Shown here piece after piece: positions 7,829-17,500 of a stretch of DNA of 64,000 nt. The DNA lies in contig JAAWCE010000054.1 in NCBI GenBank assembly GCA_022793065.1, positions 1 through 64,000 of the forward strand, read 5' to 3'. The notes under the pieces are model-generated. The model saw only the letters and a list, made by a program, of their open reading frames with translations. It ran no database searches and had not been told where the DNA came from. Numbering within the stretch: the first letter of the stretch is position 1; each line of letters starts with the position of its first letter. Position numbers and translations under genes: made by a program. The DNA comes from Lachnospiraceae bacterium (GTDB lineage: Bacteria; Bacillota; Clostridia; Lachnospirales; Lachnospiraceae).

Positions 7829-9445
7829 TTAGTCCACATATTTTTCAAGTGTAGCTTTTACCGCGCCGATTCCGGCAGATAGTTCCCGCAAATAATCCTT
7901 GACCAAATTTGCCATACCGATTTGCACCAGATTTACTCCAAATATTTTTTCATTTGAAAGTAATTTGTCAAGGCCGGAAAGGTCTTTTGGCTTGTTGTCC
8001 AAAGAATAGTCCGCCACATAGGCCTGGACGGTTTCCAAGAGAGGGTCGGCGCTGGGAGAGAAGGCGTTACCTTCATCGTCAACTGCCATCAGGTAGCGCA
8101 GCCAGCCGGCAAATACCAGAGGAATATACTTTAAATCCGCAGTATTTAAAGCAGGGTTGGCCTGGTATGCCTTGATGGTTTCACCAAAACGGACAGCAAG
8201 CTTTTGAGAAGTATCCGTGGCGATACGCTGAGGGGTATCGGGCATAAAAGGATTGGGAAATCGCACCTGTAATACCTGGTGGATGAAGTTTTCGGGGTCA
8301 AGGATGCCGGGATGAACCACTACAGGAAGTCCTTCCCGCAGCCCAAGATTTTCCACCAGTTTCCGCAACAAGGGATTCTTCATTTCTTCGGAAATCAACG
8401 TATATCCTAACAGGCAGCCGTAGATGGCAAGGGTTGTATGAAGAGGATTCAGGCAAGTGCAAACTTTCATTTTCTCAACTTTGTCCACAGTTTCTCTGAG
8501 AGTGAATATGACGCCCCCTTTGTCTAAAGGAGGTCTGCCGTTGGGAAAAGAATCTTCAATAATCAGATATTCACATTCTTCCGCATTGACAAAAGGGGCC
8601 ATATAGGTGTTTTTGGAAGTAATCACTGCATCCAGTTCTTCTATACCGTCCTCTCGCAGCATTTGTTCTACGGCTGCGTCAGGTCTGGGGGTAATTTTGT
8701 CTATCATGGTCCAGGGAAAGGAGACTTTGGAAGCATCCCTTACATAATCGCTGAACCCTTTGTCTGCAAGACCATTTTTACACCAGGCATCCGCAAAGGC
8801 AAGCACGGCCGTTTGGAGTTTATCACCATTGTGAGAACAATTATCCATACTGACCAGGGCTAAGGGAATTCTGCCGTTGGAAAAGCGGTGATATAACAGA
8901 GAGACTACTTTGCCCAAATAGCTGTCCGGCTGTTGGGGGCCTTTTTCAAAATCAGCGGAAATGGCGGGAAGAATATTCCCTTTTGGGTCGGTGACAGCAT
9001 ATCCTTTTTCTGTGATGGTGAAGCTTGCAAGTTGTAGGGTGGGAGCAGCAAAGATCTCTTTCAGGCGGGAATATTCTTTTGTGTTGGTGCTGTCTAATAC
9101 CAAAGATTCCATTATGCTGCCCACAATGGTTTTTTGGACGGAGTGATCGGCTTTCAGGGTGGCTAAAATGCTCAGATTGTCATGGGGACGAAGGCTTTTT
9201 TCTATAATTTCATAATCATAGCCTTCTGCAGCAATGAGTCCTGTGTCCATGATACCGGCGCCAAGCAGGTTCTGTACCAGATTGGCCTGGAAGGCCCGAA
9301 ATAGATTTCCGGCGCCAAAATGAATCCAGACAGGGCGCTCAAGGGTGTTTCGATGAATGGTTTCGTAATCAAAGGTGGGAAGGTCATAGCCGGCGGCCGC
9401 ATAAGCTGCCCGGTCTGCCGTCACACCAGTTCTTGTCAATTTCAT
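7829..9445 (-). CDS. uxuB: Mannitol dehydrogenase family, probable fructuronate reductase
   Basis: The 538-residue protein has the two-domain polyol/uronate dehydrogenase layout: an N-terminal Rossmann domain (IHFGAGNLFRAFQANL near residue 40, binding NAD) and a C-terminal helical domain with the family signature CLNPLHTTLAIYGCLLGY near residue 330. Length and sequence favour D-fructuronate (mannonate) oxidoreductase, which interconverts D-fructuronate and D-mannonate in hexuronate breakdown. Mannitol or arabinitol dehydrogenase cannot be excluded from sequence alone. It stands alone; no uxuA, uxaC or kdg genes lie nearby, so pathway support is missing. The ATG at 9445 is taken as start from the typical N-terminus (KLTRTGV). 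Confidence 0.85.
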   Translation of the reverse strand: MKLTRTGVTADRAAYAAAGYDLPTFDYETIHRNTLERPVWIHFGAGNLFRAFQANLVQNLLGAGIMDTGLIAAEGYDYEIIEKSLRPHDNLSILATLKADHSVQKTIVGSIMESLVLDSTNTKEYSRLKEIFAAPTLQLASFTITEKGYAVTDPKGNILPAISADFEKGPQQPDSYLGKVVSLLYHRFSNGRIPLALVSMDNCSHNGDKLQTAVLAFADAWCKNGLADKGFSDYVRDASKVSFPWTMIDKITPRPDAAVEQMLREDGIEELDAVITSKNTYMAPFVNAEECEYLIIEDSFPNGRPPLDKGGVIFTLRETVDKVEKMKVCTCLNPLHTTLAIYGCLLGYTLISEEMKNPLLRKLVENLGLREGLPVVVHPGILDPENFIHQVLQVRFPNPFMPDTPQRIATDTSQKLAVRFGETIKAYQANPALNTADLKYIPLVFAGWLRYLMAVDDEGNAFSPSADPLLETVQAYVADYSLDNKPKDLSGLDKLLSNEKIFGVNLVQIGMANLVKDYLRELSAGIGAVKATLEKYVD

Positions 9446-9656
9446 GATATTCTCCGTTTCTATGTCATTATTGTTTTTAGAAAGTATAGTTTAGTATTTC
9501 AGGCTGAGGAGAATTTTATGTGATGTTGTGCGTTTTATTTGTGGCGCGTATAAACGCATCATTTTTTGGAATAATATGGATATCATATTGTTTCATGGGG
9601 ATTCAATTATATACTTCATTTTAATCATCATTAAAATAGGAATGATAGGTAAATTT

Positions 9657-10898
9657 ATGTCAGAATTGATGAGAGTGCCATTTACCAAAGCAATGAAGAA
9701 AACCCACACCATTCTATTGCCGGAGATGTTAGAATATCATTCTCCGTTTTTGCAGGCGGCGTTTCAGGGAAGTGGATATCATTTTGCAGTCATGCAAGGG
9801 AGCCGCCGTTTGAAAGAAAAGGCGCTTCGTTATATGAATCATGAGTATTGTTATCCGGGCGTACTTATTGTGGGGCAGATTTTGGATGTGCTGGAGGAAG
9901 GCAGTTATCCGGCGGACAGGGTAGCGTTTATGGAGCCCCAGGCCGGAGGCGCTTGTCGGGCGGGCAATTATTACCATGTGATTATCAGAACTTTGCAAAA
10001 ATGCGGGTATGGAAAAATACCTGTGATTTCACTAAATTTTAAGGCACAGGAGAAGCATCCGGGCTTTCGTATCAGTCTTCGGCTGTTTAGAGATGCCGTT
10101 ACAGCCGTATGCTATGGGGATTTGATTATGCGTTTGTATCAGCAGGTGAAACCCTATGAATGTGAAGAGGGGGCGACAGATGCGGTCAGGAGGGCTTTGG
10201 AAGAGAAACTAGCCGAACAAATCAGATCGCATTGCCGAAGGCCAGGGGGAAGAAGAGCAGTATACAGAGAGATGATAGAAGCTTTTGCCAAAATCCCTGT
10301 CCGAAAAGCAGAGCGGAAAAAAGTATGTGTGGCGGGAGAGATTTATATTAAATTTTCGGCCCTGGGCAATCATCATCTGGAAGAGTATCTTGCAAAACAG
10401 GGCTGTCAGTGCGTTATGGGCGGATTTATCAACTATGCAATTTATGTATTGGACAGCGATTACAGGGCTTATCTGACAAATACACCCAGACCTGTTCTGC
10501 GTAAAGGATATGATATAGCATTGACCTATCTGAAAAAAATACAACAGGAACTTTATCATGAGGTCATAAGCCATGGACGTTTTGAGATGGATTTGCCGTT
10601 TGCTTCTCTGAAGGAAAGAGCGTTGAATTCCATTGGCTGCGATTGTATTACGGGAGACGGCTGGCTGGTGGCGGCAGAGGTGGCTGCCGCCGTGGAACAG
10701 GGCTGTAAACATGTGTTGATTGTACATCCATTTGGATGTCTTGTCAGCCATATCAGTGAGCGAGGAATCGTGAAAAAACTGAAAAGCATGTATCCAAATG
10801 TTAATATTCAGACAATTGAATATGATTATGATTCCAGCGATACTTTGCGGGAGAGTAGGATACGTTTAGGGTTGGGAGAACTGACAGCCGGGCGGTGA
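9657..10898 (+). CDS. 2-hydroxyacyl-CoA dehydratase-like protein
   Basis: The protein has 413 residues from the ATG at 9657, preceded by GATAGG; a longer in-frame extension to 9528 begins in AT-rich leader and is unlikely. It resembles the C-terminal, HgdB-like portion of large acyl-CoA dehydratase-activase-related proteins (COG3581 type). Conserved cysteine contexts that would hold an iron-sulfur cluster are present: NHEYCYPG, GGACRAGNY, GCDCITGDGW and the C-terminal PFGCLVSH. The activase (ASKHA ATPase) half of the large proteins is absent and no partner gene is adjacent. The substrate is unknown; members of this group are rarely characterised. Confidence 0.7.
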   Translation: MSELMRVPFTKAMKKTHTILLPEMLEYHSPFLQAAFQGSGYHFAVMQGSRRLKEKALRYMNHEYCYPGVLIVGQILDVLEEGSYPADRVAFMEPQAGGACRAGNYYHVIIRTLQKCGYGKIPVISLNFKAQEKHPGFRISLRLFRDAVTAVCYGDLIMRLYQQVKPYECEEGATDAVRRALEEKLAEQIRSHCRRPGGRRAVYREMIEAFAKIPVRKAERKKVCVAGEIYIKFSALGNHHLEEYLAKQGCQCVMGGFINYAIYVLDSDYRAYLTNTPRPVLRKGYDIALTYLKKIQQELYHEVISHGRFEMDLPFASLKERALNSIGCDCITGDGWLVAAEVAAAVEQGCKHVLIVHPFGCLVSHISERGIVKKLKSMYPNVNIQTIEYDYDSSDTLRESRIRLGLGELTAGR

Positions 10899-10921
10899 AG
10901 TGTTTTCACCGCCTTTAATTT
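10891..10921 (+). terminator. Terminator overlapping the stop codon of the dehydratase-like gene
   Basis: GGCGGTGAA-N5-TTCACCGCC followed by TTTAATTT. The stop codon lies inside the 5' arm. The convergent gene ends at 10915, so both transcripts meet here. Confidence 0.85.
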
Positions 10922-12216
10922 GGTTCAGAAATTCTTGATACTCCCACATAGATTTCAGAAATTTCATACCATGTAGGATAATCTGTTATTCCGGTCTGAG
11001 GCAGGTGAAAAATTCTTTGGAAAGTACGAACAGCCTCGGCTGTGGCGGGGCCATAGATACCGTCTGCCGTGATAGTGGGAATGGCCGGATAATTTCTTGC
11101 AATACGGTTGAGCTGTGTCTGAAGCTGGCGTACTTTTTCGCCGGAAGCGCCAATGCCCAAATTATAGCCGGGCCAGGAGGAAGGAACGCCGGAAATAATA
11201 TCCGCAGTATTAATATACATATCGCTGCCATAATAGTATCGTATAATTTCTATGGCCGAATATCCCTGTTCTCCCAGATACATTGAGCCCCACTGACTTA
11301 AACCGGAACAGGTTACACGTTTTCCGTCGCAGTAGGAGGTAAAAATAGGCTGCCTTACGCCAGGTCTTGACAGATAATTGGCAAATACATTATCTACCAG
11401 ATAATCAATGTTTTCAAAAATATTTCGTCCGTAAATCCATTTCTGGTCATAGGCGGTGGAGGATGTTATGGTAAAGTTATACCCTTGATTCCGATACCAT
11501 TCCGTGTATACCCTGTTTAGGGTAAAGGACATGATGACCAGGATATTTGCATAGATGGCGGCTTCCGGCCAGGTGGAATATATTTCACAGGAAGCCACAT
11601 TCTTGATATAGTCTCTGTAGCGCACCCAGTAGTTTTTTGCGGTGGAATCGTTTGGCACACCGTCGTGGACAATGACATATTCTGGAACAACCACACGGCT
11701 TAGGACGATTTCACCGGTTTCTGCCATGGGTTTGATTTCTTCTTCCGGAATTTTGGGAGGGTATTCTCCGAACAAAGTGTGGACGGGAATAATTACCACT
11801 TTTTCATCTTCCTCTGTGGAAGCCAGAGGATTCATACGGATGGGCTGTAAGGAAAACTGCCCCGCAAGGATTTCCGAACCGGACACCAGTACCGGCTCAT
11901 AACCTTCGGCCGTAACTTCAATATTGTATTCCGAATAAGGCTGCTGTTCGCTTTCCGGTTGGAGCGACAATTCTACCGGAGGTGCGGGCAGCTCTGTCAC
12001 CGGGGTCTGTCCGGAGCTGTCAGTGGTAAGCACTTTCAGCGGAGAACCCGGATCACCTGTATAAGAGATGGTGACAGTGGCGTTTTCTACAGGCACTTCA
12101 CCAATGGTGGAGACCACGCTGATTTGTATGGTGCCTTCCTCGTTGGAGGGGGTATTATTTTCCTGAGAACTGTTTTGAGCTGTTTCCTGTTCAAGGGTCA
12201 GATCTGTTTCTGGCAT
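10915..12216 (-). CDS. SpoIID/LytB-like protein with peptidoglycan-binding domain
   Basis: The protein has 433 residues. The N-terminal 130 residues look like beta-sandwich (carboxypeptidase-regulatory-like) modules: VPVENATVTISYTGDPG and a second repeat ending in a Gly-Tyr-Glu-Pro motif. The centre (about 185-335) resembles a SpoIID/LytB domain: VASCEIYSTWPEAAIYANILV, then CSGLSQWGSMYLGEQGYSAI and IIRYYYG. Residues about 360-420 form a PG_binding_1 domain (LQTQLNRIA, then DGIYGPATAEAVRTFQ). SpoIID is a lytic transglycosylase of the sporulation engulfment machine. No signal peptide is visible, unusual for a wall enzyme. The start is well supported by AAAGGA six bases upstream. Confidence 0.7.
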   Translation of the reverse strand: MPETDLTLEQETAQNSSQENNTPSNEEGTIQISVVSTIGEVPVENATVTISYTGDPGSPLKVLTTDSSGQTPVTELPAPPVELSLQPESEQQPYSEYNIEVTAEGYEPVLVSGSEILAGQFSLQPIRMNPLASTEEDEKVVIIPVHTLFGEYPPKIPEEEIKPMAETGEIVLSRVVVPEYVIVHDGVPNDSTAKNYWVRYRDYIKNVASCEIYSTWPEAAIYANILVIMSFTLNRVYTEWYRNQGYNFTITSSTAYDQKWIYGRNIFENIDYLVDNVFANYLSRPGVRQPIFTSYCDGKRVTCSGLSQWGSMYLGEQGYSAIEIIRYYYGSDMYINTADIISGVPSSWPGYNLGIGASGEKVRQLQTQLNRIARNYPAIPTITADGIYGPATAEAVRTFQRIFHLPQTGITDYPTWYEISEIYVGVSRISEPN

Positions 12217-12300
12217 AATTTTCCTTTTTGCAATTAGGGTGCAATTATAATTAGTTATGGTATCTATATGCGAATTTTCGGAAAAGGTGACAGAAAGGCA

Positions 12301-12329
12301 TTGACGAACCGGAAAATTTAACGTATGAT
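12301..12329 (+). promoter_or_regulatory. Promoter of the GntR/ABC cassette
   Basis: TTGACG, a 17-base spacer and TATGAT. It drives the regulator and the two ABC genes that follow. Confidence 0.75.
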
Positions 12330-12351
12330 TGTATTATTAGGATGATACAAT
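12328..12351 (+). promoter_or_regulatory. Probable operator for the GntR regulator
   Basis: ATTGTAT, ten bases, ATACAAT: a perfect inverted repeat overlapping the -10 element and the start site. TGTAT/ATACA half-sites are typical of YtrA-type GntR repressors, so autorepression is the likely mode. Confidence 0.65.
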
Positions 12352-12424
12352 AAAAGATGTTAAAAAATGATTGAAAATTTCAGGGGAAGACTTAGGATAG
12401 TTCGGTTTGGAAAGGAGGATGGAT

Positions 12425-12796
12425 ATGGCATGGGATTTGGATTCAGACAGGCCTATTTATGCACAATTGGTTGAGCGGCTGCAGGTACAGATTGTCTCCG
12501 GCTATTATCCGCCGGGGGGAAAACTGCCCAGTGTCAGAGAACTGGCTTCTGTGGCGGCTGTGAATCCCAATACAATGCAGAAAGCATTTGCGGAGCTGGA
12601 ACGGGGGGGGTTGATTATCACCCAGAGAACCAACGGCAGGTCTGTGACGGAGGATACGGAATTAATACGGAGCATTAAACTGGGGCTGGCAAAAGGACAC
12701 ATGGAGACTTTCGTTTCCAGAATGAAGGAGCTTGGTTACTCGGAAGCGGAGGTGGTGTCGTTGCTTGAGACCACAAGAGGGAGGAAGGAATCATGA
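12425..12796 (+). CDS. GntR family (YtrA type) transcriptional regulator
   Basis: The protein has 123 residues from the ATG at 12425, placed six bases after AAAGGAGG; an upstream TTG at 12407 precedes that ribosome binding site and is rejected. The winged helix-turn-helix covers about residues 10-75 (PIYAQLVERLQVQIVSGYY, LPSVRELASVAAVNPNTMQK, then the wing GLIITQRTNGRSV). The C-terminal tail is short, as in the YtrA subfamily, with no ligand-binding domain. It overlaps the ABC ATPase by four bases (ATGA). The inverted repeat at 12328-12351 probably mediates autorepression of the whole cassette; the inducer is unknown, but such cassettes often respond to cell-wall antibiotics. Confidence 0.92.
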   Translation: MAWDLDSDRPIYAQLVERLQVQIVSGYYPPGGKLPSVRELASVAAVNPNTMQKAFAELERGGLIITQRTNGRSVTEDTELIRSIKLGLAKGHMETFVSRMKELGYSEAEVVSLLETTRGRKES

Positions 12797-13494
12797 ATGG
12801 ATTAATTGAAATCACAGGTCTGACAAAGGCCTATGATGCGCGTAATATTGCGGTAAATAATATTACGCTCACCTTGCCGAAGGGAAAAATCATAGGGTTG
12901 TTAGGACCAAACGGCAGCGGGAAGACTACCTTGATTAAAATGATGAACGGTCTGTTGACTCCTACACAGGGCAGCATTAGGATTAACGGCCGGGAGATTG
13001 GGGTGGAGACCAAAGCCCATGTGGCTTATCTGCCGGACAGGACGTATCTGGCAGGCAATCAGCGGATCGAGGAAATTTTGGAATATTTCTGTGATTTCTA
13101 TGCGGATTTTTCCAGGGAAAAGGCAGTGGAGATGCTGAAGAATCTGAATATTGCCCCCGATGCGAAAATGGGTATTCTGTCAAAGGGAACAAAGGAGAAG
13201 GTGCAGTTGATTTTGGTTATGAGCCGGAAAGCGGATCTCTATATTCTGGACGAACCCATTGCAGGTGTGGACCCGGCGGCCAGAGATTACATTTTGAGGA
13301 CAATTATCAATAATTATAATCCTGATGCTACAGTATTGATATCCACTCATCTAATTGGGGATATAGAGCAAGTGCTGGACGAAGTGATTTTTATGCGTTA
13401 CGGCCATTTGGTTCTCTATACTTCCGTTGACAATATCAGAGAACAACACGGAAAATCGGTAGATGCTTATTTCAGGGAGGTGTTCGCATGTTAG
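12793..13494 (+). CDS. ABC transporter ATP-binding protein
   Basis: The 233-residue ATPase subunit has Walker A GPNGSGKTT near residue 36, a signature motif reading LSKGTKEKV (LSKG instead of LSGG), Walker B LYILDEP, the D-loop, and a switch histidine in STHLI. It pairs with the downstream permease, with which it overlaps by seven bases, and is overlapped by the GntR gene upstream. This is the standard YtrA-type regulator/ATPase/permease cassette. The exported substrate cannot be read from sequence. Confidence 0.93.
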   Translation: MNGLIEITGLTKAYDARNIAVNNITLTLPKGKIIGLLGPNGSGKTTLIKMMNGLLTPTQGSIRINGREIGVETKAHVAYLPDRTYLAGNQRIEEILEYFCDFYADFSREKAVEMLKNLNIAPDAKMGILSKGTKEKVQLILVMSRKADLYILDEPIAGVDPAARDYILRTIINNYNPDATVLISTHLIGDIEQVLDEVIFMRYGHLVLYTSVDNIREQHGKSVDAYFREVFAC

Positions 13495-14312
13495 GTAAAT
13501 TGATAAAACATGAATGGAAAAGCACCTACAAAGTGGGGTGCCTGTTGCTTTTTGCCGTAGTATTAATTACTTTTATGGGGTGGCTGGCATTTCAAAGTCC
13601 CATGTGGCATAATGGTGGATACAGAGTGACTATACTGGACATTCTCAGCATTGTCACTATTATAATGTATGTGCTGCTGCTTATAGGTGTAGTATATGGC
13701 GTTATGATTTATGTTGCGGTACATTTTTACAGAACAATGTATACGGACCAGGGGTATCTGATTCATACGCTTCCTGTGACAAAGCACCAGATTTTGTGCA
13801 GTAAGATTTTGGTCAGCGGTTTGTGGATGTTATTTATTGGCATCGGAATGACCATATCTGTTATGATGCTTTTTTCTTCCCTGATTGCAGCGGTAATGCC
13901 GGCAGGGTATACCCTTCCGGAGGCCTGGGGTGAGATTTGGGGTACATTTGGGGAATTGTCGGAATTCATTCTATATGAATTTGACCTGGATATTCTTCGT
14001 TCCTTTGTAGTTTTGTTGATTTGTATGCTGATTTCACCGTTTACAACGGTGACGATTCTCTTCGGAGCGATTTCTGCGGGACAGTTTTTTACAAAAGTTC
14101 GTGTGCTGATGGCAATCGTCTGTTATATTGGAATATTGATAGTAAATAATATATTTAGTTCCATTGCGCAAAACATATTGATTCTTCAGGCATCCTTTGG
14201 AAATTATATGGATATTTCCACAATTCTCAACACAATCATTAATATAATGATAGCTGTGGGATTATATGTGGTATCCTGGCTTGTGATTAGCAAAAAATTA
14301 AACATGCAGTAA
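13488..14312 (+). CDS. ABC transporter permease
   Basis: The 274-residue integral membrane protein has about six hydrophobic segments: near residues 17-37, 52-80, 105-135, 160-190, 195-220 and 245-268. The short coupling region MYTDQGYLIHTLPVTKHQILCSKI between segments 2 and 3 is typical of ABC-2-type exporters and contacts the ATPase. Translation is coupled to the ATPase gene by a seven-base overlap. A hairpin with a T-run at 14349-14390 probably ends this operon. Confidence 0.88.
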   Translation: MLGKLIKHEWKSTYKVGCLLLFAVVLITFMGWLAFQSPMWHNGGYRVTILDILSIVTIIMYVLLLIGVVYGVMIYVAVHFYRTMYTDQGYLIHTLPVTKHQILCSKILVSGLWMLFIGIGMTISVMMLFSSLIAAVMPAGYTLPEAWGEIWGTFGELSEFILYEFDLDILRSFVVLLICMLISPFTTVTILFGAISAGQFFTKVRVLMAIVCYIGILIVNNIFSSIAQNILILQASFGNYMDISTILNTIINIMIAVGLYVVSWLVISKKLNMQ

Positions 14313-14319
14313 GAATTGT

Positions 14320-14348
14320 TTGCCCTGTGGCGTAAGATTTGGTATAAT
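14320..14348 (+). promoter_or_regulatory. Promoter of the DUF5717 operon
   Basis: TTGCCC, a 17-base spacer and a perfect TATAAT. The start site would fall near 14355, inside the 5' arm of the hairpin at 14349-14384. Confidence 0.65.
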
Positions 14349-14390
14349 GGTTACAGTTTGGCTTTAAAAGGCCGGATTGTAACCGTTTTT
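14349..14390 (+). terminator. Terminator hairpin after the ABC cassette
   Basis: GGTTACA (14349-14355) pairs with TGTAACC (14378-14384), with an inner GGC/GCC pairing, followed by GTTTTT. Read-through RNA from the ABC genes forms the complete stem. RNA started at the promoter at 14320-14348 would lack most of the 5' arm and could escape termination. Confidence 0.75.
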
Positions 14391-14395
14391 ATGCG

Positions 14396-14486
14396 CAGGC
14401 CCGCACAGAGGAGGGCCGCGCAGCGAGTAGGAGAGAAAGGCATTCCCCTATTCGATCGTGCAGCCCCGTAGGATAGGGGACGCGGC
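14396..14486 (+). ncRNA. Structured 5' leader of the DUF5717 operon
   Basis: Several nested pairings are visible: GGCCC/GGGCC (about 14398-14417), GCCGCG (14415-14420) with CGCGGC (14481-14486), and TCCCCTAT (14444-14451) with ATAGGGGA (14473-14480). The outer pairings are alternatives to each other, so two conformations are possible. It does not match any riboswitch consensus I know. It may be a cis-acting leader or simply a stable untranslated region. Confidence 0.5.
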
Positions 14487-14543
14487 TGGCAGTGGAGAAA
14501 GAGTTTCCCACATTGGATTCATATACAAAGAGGGTGGACATAG

Positions 14544-17500
14544 ATGCAGAAGATGGTAGAACAGATTTTGAAGGGAAATTTTGATTATGAGAATGGTTCT
14601 CTTGATTTTTCCTGTGAAAAACTGGAATTATTTTTAAAAAAAGGGCAGAAATATGAGGGTTCTTTTCGCATTTATGCGCCGCAGGGATTGTATACGGATG
14701 GTATGGTGACTTCTTCGGACTGGAGGATGGATTGTCTCACACCTGAATTTGCCGGGGCGGAAGCGGAGATTTTGTTCCGGTTTCACGGGGAAATGCTGGA
14801 GGAAGGAGATGTGGTAAAGGGCTGTTTTTATGTGGTCAGCAATCGGGGAGAGTACTATTTGCCTTTTGTAGTATCCATAGAATATCCTGTACTGGAGTCT
14901 TCTATGGGCAGCATTAAGACGCTTTCTCAATTTGCCACTCTCGCTAAGGACCATTGGACGGAGGCCTGTAAGTTGTTTTATTCACCAGAGTTTGCCTGTA
15001 TTTTTACAGGGGATGAGGCGGGACTGCGGGAGGATTACAGGGCGCTTACCGATGTGAGAGATAAAGGGCCGTCCATGGACGGAAATCCGGGAGAGAGAAG
15101 ATTTTCAGCGGCGGAAGAACACTCCATGGAAGAATTTTTGTTTCAGGCAGGAAAAAAGCAACAGGTGGAATTTCTTGCAGAGGAAGAAACTATTTCTCTG
15201 GAATTGGAATCTGTTGGTTCAGCTTTGGGCGTTATGGAATATGAGCTTGTCATTGTGAGAAATGGCTGGGGATATACCAGGATTTCCATAGAATGTAAGG
15301 GAGACTTTCTATTTACGGAGAAAAGTATTCTGACAGAAGATGATTTTGTGGAAAATCGTTGCAGGCTGCCAGTGTTCATAGATACAAATTTATGCCTCAA
15401 AGGAAGACGTTACGGACGAATCTGTCTGCATCATTCTTATGGAGCACTTGTAATTCCCGTGGAGGTGGGAATGAGGCCGGACAGTTTGGCAAGAGTTCGG
15501 GACCCGGAGGAAAAGCAGTATATGGTGCGGCTGATGAAATTATATCAGGCGTTCCGTCTGCGGAAAATGAGTACTTCCGAGTGGCTGAAAGAAACGGGCA
15601 GATTGGTGGAAAGTCTTGTGACAGTAAATGAGAACAGTATGGCCGCCAGATTGTTTCAGGCACAGATTATGATTACGGAAGGCCGTAAAAATGAGGCAGG
15701 ATGGATTCTGGATTATGTATCGGAACTCTATGAGAAAAAGAGGCCCGACGATACCATGCTGGCCTATTATCTCTATCTTACCACCCTCATACACGAAGAT
15801 GCCGCATATATCGGACAGGTAGCCGGAAAAGTGGAACATATTTATCGACGGGACACTACCAATTGGCGGGTGGCGTGGCTGTTATTGTATCTGTCCGAAG
15901 AATATCAGAGGTCTGACAGAAGCAAATGGCAGTTGCTAGAGCAGCTTTTTGCATCAGGGTGTACAAGTCCGGTATTATATATAGAAGTTTTATTTTTGCT
16001 GAACAGTAATCCGGCTTTGCTGCGCAAGCTGGGCAGTTTTGAACAGCAAGTGGTGTATTATGGCATAAAGCATGGTTTTCTAAGGCATGAGGTGGCGGAA
16101 CAGGTTTGTTATCTTGCGGACAGAGGAAAAGATTATTCTCATGTCTTGCTTAAGATTTTGAAGGCTTTGTATACTAAAATGGATACCAGGCCGTCCGTTA
16201 AGAGGCAGGCTGCGGAGGATAAGCCGGAGGAAACCCAAGAAAGTGAATCTATTACAGAAGACGAACATCTTATGCAGGAAGAAATGTCTCTTGAAAGGAC
16301 ATTGCTTTTGCAGGAAATTTGTACACTGCTGATTAAGAAGGGCAAAATCGGCAAGAAATATTTTGATTGGTATGAGGAAGGAGTAAAGGCAAAACTCCGC
16401 ATTACCAATCTGTATGAATATTATCTCATGTCTATGGATATAGAAGAACGGGATTATAGGGAGCGCATGTATCCGTCAGGGGGGAAGAATTCGGAAGGGA
16501 ATGAGATTCCTAAGACAGTGCTGATGTATTTTTCTTATCAGAATCGCATGGATTATGTGCGAAATGCCTATCTCTATGACTATATGCTGCAGCGTCAGGA
16601 GGAATTGGGAGAGACATACCATACTTACAGACCTAAAATAGAGCAGTTTATTGTTGAACAGATTCAAAAGGGACATATTGACAGGCATCTGGCAAATCTA
16701 TATCAAAAATTGCTGCGCCCGGAGATGCTGGACGAACAGAGTGGAGCCTCGTTTTCAAGACTTTTGTTTGCACATTTGATTCAGGTGGAGGATGTCCGGT
16801 TGAAAAAAGTGTATGTATATCAGGAGGGAAATTTGCAGCCTTCGGAATATACATTGACGGAAGGACGTACATGGGTGGCACTGTATGGCAATCATTATAC
16901 CATTGTTTTTGAAGACGCCTGGGGGAATCGTTTTCTTAAGAGTACGGAGTATACAATAGAAAAGCTGATGATTCCGGGGAAATTTCTCAGATGGCTTCTG
17001 CCTATGAATACCAGAAATCCAGAATTGGACTTCTATATGTGTGAAGAAGACTGTATCTATAAGGGAATTTTTCATGAGGGAATAGAGAGGGGCTTGCGCA
17101 TTGTGACTTCCGGAATTGCGGATAGCAAAGTGAAAGCGGAGCTTACTTTGCGCATTTTGCAGTATTATTATGATTCGGAGCAGATGCGGGTTTTGGACCA
17201 GTGTTTGGAGAATCTTCCTACGGAAGAGTTTTCTGCGGGGCAGCGGGGCGAAGTGATAAAATTTATGGTGCTGCGCAAGAAATACGAACTGGCGGGACAA
17301 TGGCTTGAAAAGTATGGGCCTTATGTTGTAGAACCGGGAATTTTGGCCCAATTGCTGGAACCTTTGATGGAAAAGTGTAATATGGCAGAACAGCCTGTCT
17401 TGACTGCCGCGGCGGTGTATGCTTTCAGAAAAAAGAAATATGGAAGTACCATGCTTCGCTTTCTGGCAATGTATTATCAGGGAATGACCAGGAATTTGCG

